From Pseudomonas botevensis (GTDB lineage Bacteria > Pseudomonadota > Gammaproteobacteria > Pseudomonadales > Pseudomonadaceae): a DNA stretch of 64,000 bases. Shown in pieces: positions 59,566-64,000 of this stretch; the first letter of the stretch is position 1; each line of letters starts with the position of its first letter. The notes under the pieces were generated by a model. It worked only from the letters and a program-made list of their open reading frames with translations. It made no database searches and was not told the DNA's origin. The position numbers were made by a program, and so were the translations under genes. Location of the stretch: positions 682,001-746,000 of the forward strand of contig NZ_JAHTKI010000001.1 of assembly GCF_019145475.1 (NCBI RefSeq), written 5' to 3'.

Positions 59566-60878
59566 TGCGCTGCCTGGTCTGCACCAGGGAGTTTGATCTC
59601 TACGTACGCTTCGTCACGGATCTGACGCAGCCAGGTTTGCAGCTCTTCGTCGTATTTGCGGTTACGCAGTACGGTCAGTGCCTGCTGCTCGCGGGCCTGG
59701 GCGGTGCTGTCGGTGGCGCGGCGGCCAAGGACTTCCAGGACGTGCCAGCCATACTGGGTCTGGAACGGCTTGGACAGCTCACCTTGCGGCGATTTGGCCA
59801 TCACGGCGCGGAATTCCGGCACCAGTGCGTTCGGGTCGATCCAGTTCAGGTCGCCGCCGTTGAGAGCGGAACCCGGGTCTTCGGAGTAGTTCTTCGCCAG
59901 CTCGGCAAAGTCTTCACCGGCCTTGATGCGGTTGTAGAGCGATTCGGCCAGTGCCTTGGTCTTCGCTTCGTCGCGGATCGGACTTGGCTTGACCAGGATG
60001 TGGCGAACATGCACTTCGTCGCGGGTCTGGCTTTCGCCGCCGCGCTTTTCCAGCAGCTTCAGGATGATGAAGCCGCCCGGAGTACGTGCAGGCTGGGTGA
60101 TTTCACCCGGCGTCATGCTGCTCAGCTCGCGATCGAACGGAGGTGGCAGTTGCGCGGCTTTACGCCAGCCCATGTCGCCGCCTTCCAGTGCGTTGTCGCT
60201 GCCGGAGCGGGCCACGGCCATCTGGCCGAAGTCAGCGCCCTGCTTGAGCTGCTGGTAAACCTCCATCGCCTGGCGCGCAGCGCTCTGAATCGCTTCGGAG
60301 CTGGCGCTTTCCGGGGTCGGGATCAGGATGTTGGCCAGGTGCAGTTCTTCGGACAGCTGCATCTTGCCCAGGTCGGAGGCGAGGAAGTTCTTCACTTCCT
60401 GCTCGGAAACCTGGATGCGTTCCGCCACCCGGCGCTGACGAACACGGCTGATGACCATTTCGCGGCGGATCTGCTCACGGGCGTCGTCATAGGACAGGCC
60501 ATCGCGGGACAGGGCGACGCGGAATTGATCCGGAGTCATGTTGTTGCGCTGGGCAATGGTGCCGACAGCCTGGTTCAGTTCTTCATCGGTGATGCGGATG
60601 CCGGAACGTTCGCCGATCTGCAGTTGCAGGTTTTCGACGATCAGGCGCTCGAGCACCTGTTGTTCCAGCACGCCCGAAGGCGGCAAGCCACCGCCACGCT
60701 TGGCGATGGTTTGCTGAACCTCATGGACGCGCTGATCCAGCTGGCTCTGCATGACCACGTCGTTGTCGACGATGGCCACCACTTTATCGATGGACTGTAC
60801 CGAGGCGTTCGCCGCGGTACCCAGGAACAGCGCGCCCAGCATCAGCGGGCGCAGACAATCAGAAAGCTTGGTCTTCAC
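59562..60878 (-). CDS. surA: periplasmic chaperone/peptidyl-prolyl isomerase SurA
   Basis: SurA escorts outer-membrane proteins, including LptD, across the periplasm. The 438-residue protein has a signal peptide ([20 protein letters not shown], cleavage near ANAS). A SurA N-terminal domain and two parvulin domains follow (about 180-280 and 290-390, each with [11 protein letters not shown] or [15 protein letters not shown] starts). It overlaps lptD by 20 bases, matching its role in LptD folding. Confidence 0.97.
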   Translation of the reverse strand: MKTKLSDCLRPLMLGALFLGTAANASVQSIDKVVAIVDNDVVMQSQLDQRVHEVQQTIAKRGGGLPPSGVLEQQVLERLIVENLQLQIGERSGIRITDEELNQAVGTIAQRNNMTPDQFRVALSRDGLSYDDAREQIRREMVISRVRQRRVAERIQVSEQEVKNFLASDLGKMQLSEELHLANILIPTPESASSEAIQSAARQAMEVYQQLKQGADFGQMAVARSGSDNALEGGDMGWRKAAQLPPPFDRELSSMTPGEITQPARTPGGFIILKLLEKRGGESQTRDEVHVRHILVKPSPIRDEAKTKALAESLYNRIKAGEDFAELAKNYSEDPGSALNGGDLNWIDPNALVPEFRAVMAKSPQGELSKPFQTQYGWHVLEVLGRRATDSTAQAREQQALTVLRNRKYDEELQTWLRQIRDEAYVEIKLPGADQAAQ

Positions 60879-63657
60879 GTTGACGATAACCTTGGATGCC
60901 TTTGTCGAGGAAGCTCTCAGTCTTGGCGCCGGTGAGGCCGCCGAGTCCCTTCAGAACAATTTGGAGGAAGACGCCGTGGTCGCCTTTTTCGTTTTCCGGG
61001 GCCTGTTGACTGAACTCGTCATAGGACACCCAGTAACGGTTGATCAGGCGCAGTTTCCAGCAGCAGTTGTCGTATTCGAAACCACCGAAGGCTTCCAGTG
61101 TGCGATTGCGGTTGTAGTCATACTGCCAGCGGCTGATGGCGCTCCACTGCGGAACGATCGGCCAGATGACCGAGAAGTCATGCTGTTCGATCTTGTAGTA
61201 GTCCTTGACGTAATTCGGATCCCCCGGACGACCGTAGTCGCCGCCACCCACCGTCCATTTACCGGTGTTCTGGTCGTAGCGAACCTGGTCGTTACGGTAG
61301 CGATAACCGAGGTTGACCACCTTGTTCGGGTTGTCTTCAGGCTGGTAGTGGAACATCGCACTGCCGGAGCGCGGGCTGCGGCTGTCCGGATCCCAGTTGT
61401 AATCGGCAGTGGTGCGCCAGTCGCGGTTCCAGCGGTATTCGTATTCCAGTGCGTAAGGCGAAACCTTGGAACGGGCATCGTCACGGTCGGCGAAGTCGAC
61501 GCCTGGCAACTGAACCTTGCGATCCTTGAAGTACAGGGCCTGGCCGACGCTGACACGCTGACGCTCGAAACCGTCGTCTTCGATCCAGCGGCTGGTCACG
61601 CCCAGCGACAGTTTGTTCTCGTCGCCGACACGGTCGGCACCGGAGAAGCGGTTGTCGCGGAACAGGGACGCGTAGCTGAAGGTGTATTCGCTGGTATCGA
61701 ATGCCGGGATGTCTTCCTGGTCTTTCTCCGGTACATAGAGATAGAACAGGCGAGGTTCCAGGGTCTGACGGTAGTTTTTGCCGAAGTACGATGTGTCGCG
61801 GTCGAAGTACAGGCCGCTGTCGATACTGGCGATCGGAACGCCACGGTTCTGCGAGCTGCTGAACGACTCGCCCAGCTTCGACGCATTGTTGCGGTTGGTC
61901 ACCAGATCGTCTTTGCCCTGGCCGTCGAGGTCAAGGTCGTACTGGGTGTACTGATACTTGAGCGATGGCTTGATGAAACCGTAGGTCCAGTTCATCGGCA
62001 GGCTGACGCCGGGTTTCAGGTTCAGACGGGTGCCGTTGGCACGGTCCAGGCCTGCAACGTTATTGTCCAGGCGCGAATCAATAGAGCCGTCTTCATTCAC
62101 GAAGTTGCCGCTTTTCAGGTCGCGCTCAAAGCGAACCAGCTCGGTTTCGTAGTCGAAGTTCAGGCCTTCCGGGTGATACGGCAGCTGACCATTGAAGGTG
62201 ATCTGCGGCAGGCGGTCGTACGGAGTGATGTTCGATACGGTCGCCAGTTGATACGCCTGAGCATTCAGGCGTGCGGTGTAACTGTCGCCACGGTAGGTGA
62301 CAGAACCCTGCTGGTTCACGTAGTCGGCACTTTTCACGCCGATCTGGTCGGTTTCCAGATCCTGGAAATAGTACGGATCGCTGATCTTGGTGTAGTCAAC
62401 CTGGGTGAACACGCGAGAGTCGAGACCACCCTTGTGCTGCCAGTTGTACATGTACCGGGTCTTTTCGTAATCGGTCTGACCTTTACGATCGTCGTCCTCG
62501 TCATTGAGGAACGCCGCACCGAACTGACCTTCGCTGGACTTGGTCAGGTAACGGAATTCGCCTTCCACCAGCATGCCGCGCTTGGCCATGTAGCGTGGAT
62601 ACAACGTGGCATCGTAGTTCGGTGCCAGGTTGAAGTAGTACGGGGTCACCAGCATGAAGCCGGTGTCACTGCTGGTGCCGATGGTCGGCGGCAGGAAGCC
62701 GGACTGACGACGGTCGTCGATCGGGAAGTAAATGTACGGCGTGTACAGGATCGGAATGTCCTTGACCCGCAGCGTCACGTTGGTCGCGGTGCCGAAGCCG
62801 GTGGCAGGGTTCAGGGTGATGTTGTTGCCCTTGAGCTGCCAGGCGTTGCTGTTCGGTTCGCACGTGGTGTACGTGCCGTCCTTCAGGCGGATGATCGCGT
62901 TCTCGGCGCGCTTGGCGTACAGCGCGTTACCGCGGATGCGCGATTTGTGCATCACGTATTCGGCGTTGTCGACCTTGGCTTCACCGGTGTCGAGCTGGAC
63001 GTCGGCGTGGTCGCCGACGAGCAGGGCGCCGTTGTCGCGAATGCGCACGTTGCCGGCCAGTTCGCCACGGTTCTCGGCCTGATACAGGTTCGCCTCGTCG
63101 GCTTCGACCTGCATGCTGCCCTGGCGCATGACCACGTCACCGGCCAGGCTCGCGACCTGCGAGTCCTGCTGATAACGCGAAGCCTTGGCACCGATGAAGG
63201 TCGGGGCGTCACTTTTATTCGTCTTGTCATTCATGCCAGGACGAATCGGTTCGATATAGGAACCAGAGCAGTAAGGACCGGTCTCGGCCAATTGGGCGGC
63301 GGTGAGCTTCTCGCGCGGAACCCAGTCGAGGTGACTGTAGTCTTCGCTGCGGGATTTCAGGCCGCGGCCCTTGGCTTCGGTGACCAGTACCGGCTTGGGA
63401 CCTGCGTCGGCAGTAGTGCCGCTCTCGGCCGGGGCTTCGCCCGTGGCACTGACGGCGCTGCCGTCATGCACCGGACGCGGCGGCAATGCAGCCGCCGACG
63501 TCTTGGGCGCACAGTCCCAGCCACCCGTAGCCGAGATGGAGCAGTCATACTGCTCGGCGGCAACAACGAATTGGCTGGCCAGAGGTTGCATAGCCAGCAG
63601 ACTGCCGGTTACCAACAACGGAAATTTTTTACGAAACGCGGGGGATTTCAATGCCAT
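60859..63657 (-). CDS. lptD: LPS-assembly outer-membrane protein LptD
   Basis: LptD forms with LptE the translocon that places lipopolysaccharide in the outer leaflet. The 932-residue protein has a signal peptide ([20 protein letters not shown]) and a Pseudomonas-type low-complexity N-terminal extension (about 45-100). An OstA/LptA-like domain (about 140-300) with [20 protein letters not shown] precedes a large beta-barrel. The ATG at 63657 is chosen. An upstream GTG at 63708 adds no signal features. It heads lptD-surA-pdxA-ksgA-apaGH. Confidence 0.97.
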   Translation of the reverse strand: MALKSPAFRKKFPLLVTGSLLAMQPLASQFVVAAEQYDCSISATGGWDCAPKTSAAALPPRPVHDGSAVSATGEAPAESGTTADAGPKPVLVTEAKGRGLKSRSEDYSHLDWVPREKLTAAQLAETGPYCSGSYIEPIRPGMNDKTNKSDAPTFIGAKASRYQQDSQVASLAGDVVMRQGSMQVEADEANLYQAENRGELAGNVRIRDNGALLVGDHADVQLDTGEAKVDNAEYVMHKSRIRGNALYAKRAENAIIRLKDGTYTTCEPNSNAWQLKGNNITLNPATGFGTATNVTLRVKDIPILYTPYIYFPIDDRRQSGFLPPTIGTSSDTGFMLVTPYYFNLAPNYDATLYPRYMAKRGMLVEGEFRYLTKSSEGQFGAAFLNDEDDDRKGQTDYEKTRYMYNWQHKGGLDSRVFTQVDYTKISDPYYFQDLETDQIGVKSADYVNQQGSVTYRGDSYTARLNAQAYQLATVSNITPYDRLPQITFNGQLPYHPEGLNFDYETELVRFERDLKSGNFVNEDGSIDSRLDNNVAGLDRANGTRLNLKPGVSLPMNWTYGFIKPSLKYQYTQYDLDLDGQGKDDLVTNRNNASKLGESFSSSQNRGVPIASIDSGLYFDRDTSYFGKNYRQTLEPRLFYLYVPEKDQEDIPAFDTSEYTFSYASLFRDNRFSGADRVGDENKLSLGVTSRWIEDDGFERQRVSVGQALYFKDRKVQLPGVDFADRDDARSKVSPYALEYEYRWNRDWRTTADYNWDPDSRSPRSGSAMFHYQPEDNPNKVVNLGYRYRNDQVRYDQNTGKWTVGGGDYGRPGDPNYVKDYYKIEQHDFSVIWPIVPQWSAISRWQYDYNRNRTLEAFGGFEYDNCCWKLRLINRYWVSYDEFSQQAPENEKGDHGVFLQIVLKGLGGLTGAKTESFLDKGIQGYRQREDQAF

Positions 63658-63758
63658 CTTATTAGTCCGGGCTTCCTGCGTGCCATCTGCCCGCGGTATG
63701 GGCCGCACGCCTCTCGATGGTCTGAAAAAGATGCTGGATAATAAAGCATGACCCGCTT

Positions 63759-63774
63759 GACGGCTAGCGCCGTC
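63759..63774. other. small stem-loop in the lptD-amgK divergent region
   Basis: GACGGC-TAGC-GCCGTC is a perfect 6-bp inverted repeat ending 13 bases before the amgK start codon. It may affect translation or bind a regulator. Nothing more can be said. Confidence 0.3.
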
Positions 63775-63787
63775 GGAGACCCTTGCA

Positions 63788-64000
63788 ATGCCTGACCAAG
63801 ATGTACGCTTGCAACACCTGAAAGTTTGGCTCGATGAGCAGTTGGCAATCCTTTTCGCCGATCAGGGCTGGGGCGCCGTCCCCCCGGCCACGTTGACTGC
63901 GGCCAGCAGCGACGCGAGTTTCCGCCGTTATTTCCGTTGGGAAGGCGAGGGTCGCAGCTTCGTCGTGATGGACGCGCCGCCACCCCAGGAAAACTGCAAA
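63788..64000 (+). CDS. amgK: AmgK, sugar kinase of cell-wall recycling (5' part only)
   Basis: The frame is open from the ATG at 63788 to the window edge (71 residues). The start is [20 protein letters not shown], with the kinase-like [26 protein letters not shown]. AmgK phosphorylates N-acetylmuramate and N-acetylglucosamine at the anomeric position in the fosfomycin-bypass recycling route of Pseudomonas. The phosphotransferase-type N-terminus and place divergent from lptD fit amgK (PA0596). The catalytic motifs lie outside the window. Confidence 0.85.
   Translation, partial: MPDQDVRLQHLKVWLDEQLAILFADQGWGAVPPATLTAASSDASFRRYFRWEGEGRSFVVMDAPPPQENCK

Noticed and set aside
60751..63741. 996-residue plus-strand open frame
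   Set aside because: Antisense shadow of lptD and surA with no recognisable domain. The minus strand encodes full LptD motifs and a signal peptide.

Overview
The window is a stretch of core chromosome from a Pseudomonas of the fluorescens group. The evidence is GC-rich coding sequence, the GTGGGAGCGGGCTTGCCCGCGAAGGC type of REP element common in that group, and a gene order I recognise from Pseudomonas: bioBFHCD, the rsmY locus, pqqFABCDEM next to davAB, then rpsU-dnaG-rpoD, tsaD, the folate genes, cca, spoVR-yeaH-prkA, glpE, and lptD-surA-pdxA-ksgA-apaGH. I see no prophage, transposase, CRISPR array or rRNA. Species-level placement is inference.

Layout. 1-9.1 kb: malate synthase G (cut by the window edge), a GcvR-type ACT protein, RarD, SrkA, a Tat-exported PhoX phosphatase, ModE and ComF. 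9.1-13.8 kb: a compact biotin operon bioBFHCD, with a BirA-like operator overlapping the promoter and lying inside the start of comF. 13.9-24.0 kb: a small rod-protein-like gene, then three paralogous ~600-residue acyl-CoA dehydrogenases interrupted by a di-heme peroxidase-like cytochrome and a membrane diguanylate cyclase. The first dehydrogenase has PsrA-type operators. The cytochrome has a sigma-54 promoter with tandem palindromes upstream. The cyclase has a near-consensus Vfr/CRP site. 24.0-24.2 kb: the small RNA gene rsmY with a GacA box. 24.2-27.0 kb: a LysR regulator divergent from a class III aminotransferase, then a Pmp3/YqaE peptide.

27.0-38.2 kb: on the minus strand, the PQQ cofactor genes (pqqF, pqqA, pqqB, pqqC, pqqD, pqqE, pqqM), preceded by the lysine delta-aminovalerate genes (an Lrp-type regulator, davB, davA) and a tRNA with a CAT anticodon. 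38.2-46.6 kb: an RmcA-type PAS/GGDEF/EAL protein and the macromolecular synthesis genes rpsU-dnaG-rpoD. 46.8-50.7 kb: tsaD, plsY, folB, folK and cca. 50.8-56.4 kb: the stress genes prkA-yeaH-spoVR, and glpE. 56.4-63.7 kb: the overlapping envelope and maintenance cluster lptD-surA-pdxA-ksgA-apaG-apaH. amgK starts divergently from it and runs off the window.

The genes are mostly well-known families. The less expected content is regulatory: the sigma-54/tandem-palindrome promoter of the di-heme protein, the BirA/TTGACA overlap, a 13-bp inverted repeat in the rpsU leader, paired DnaA boxes near 3.1-3.25 kb, and palindromes at pqqA and davB. All function calls are from reading the sequence. No database search was run.
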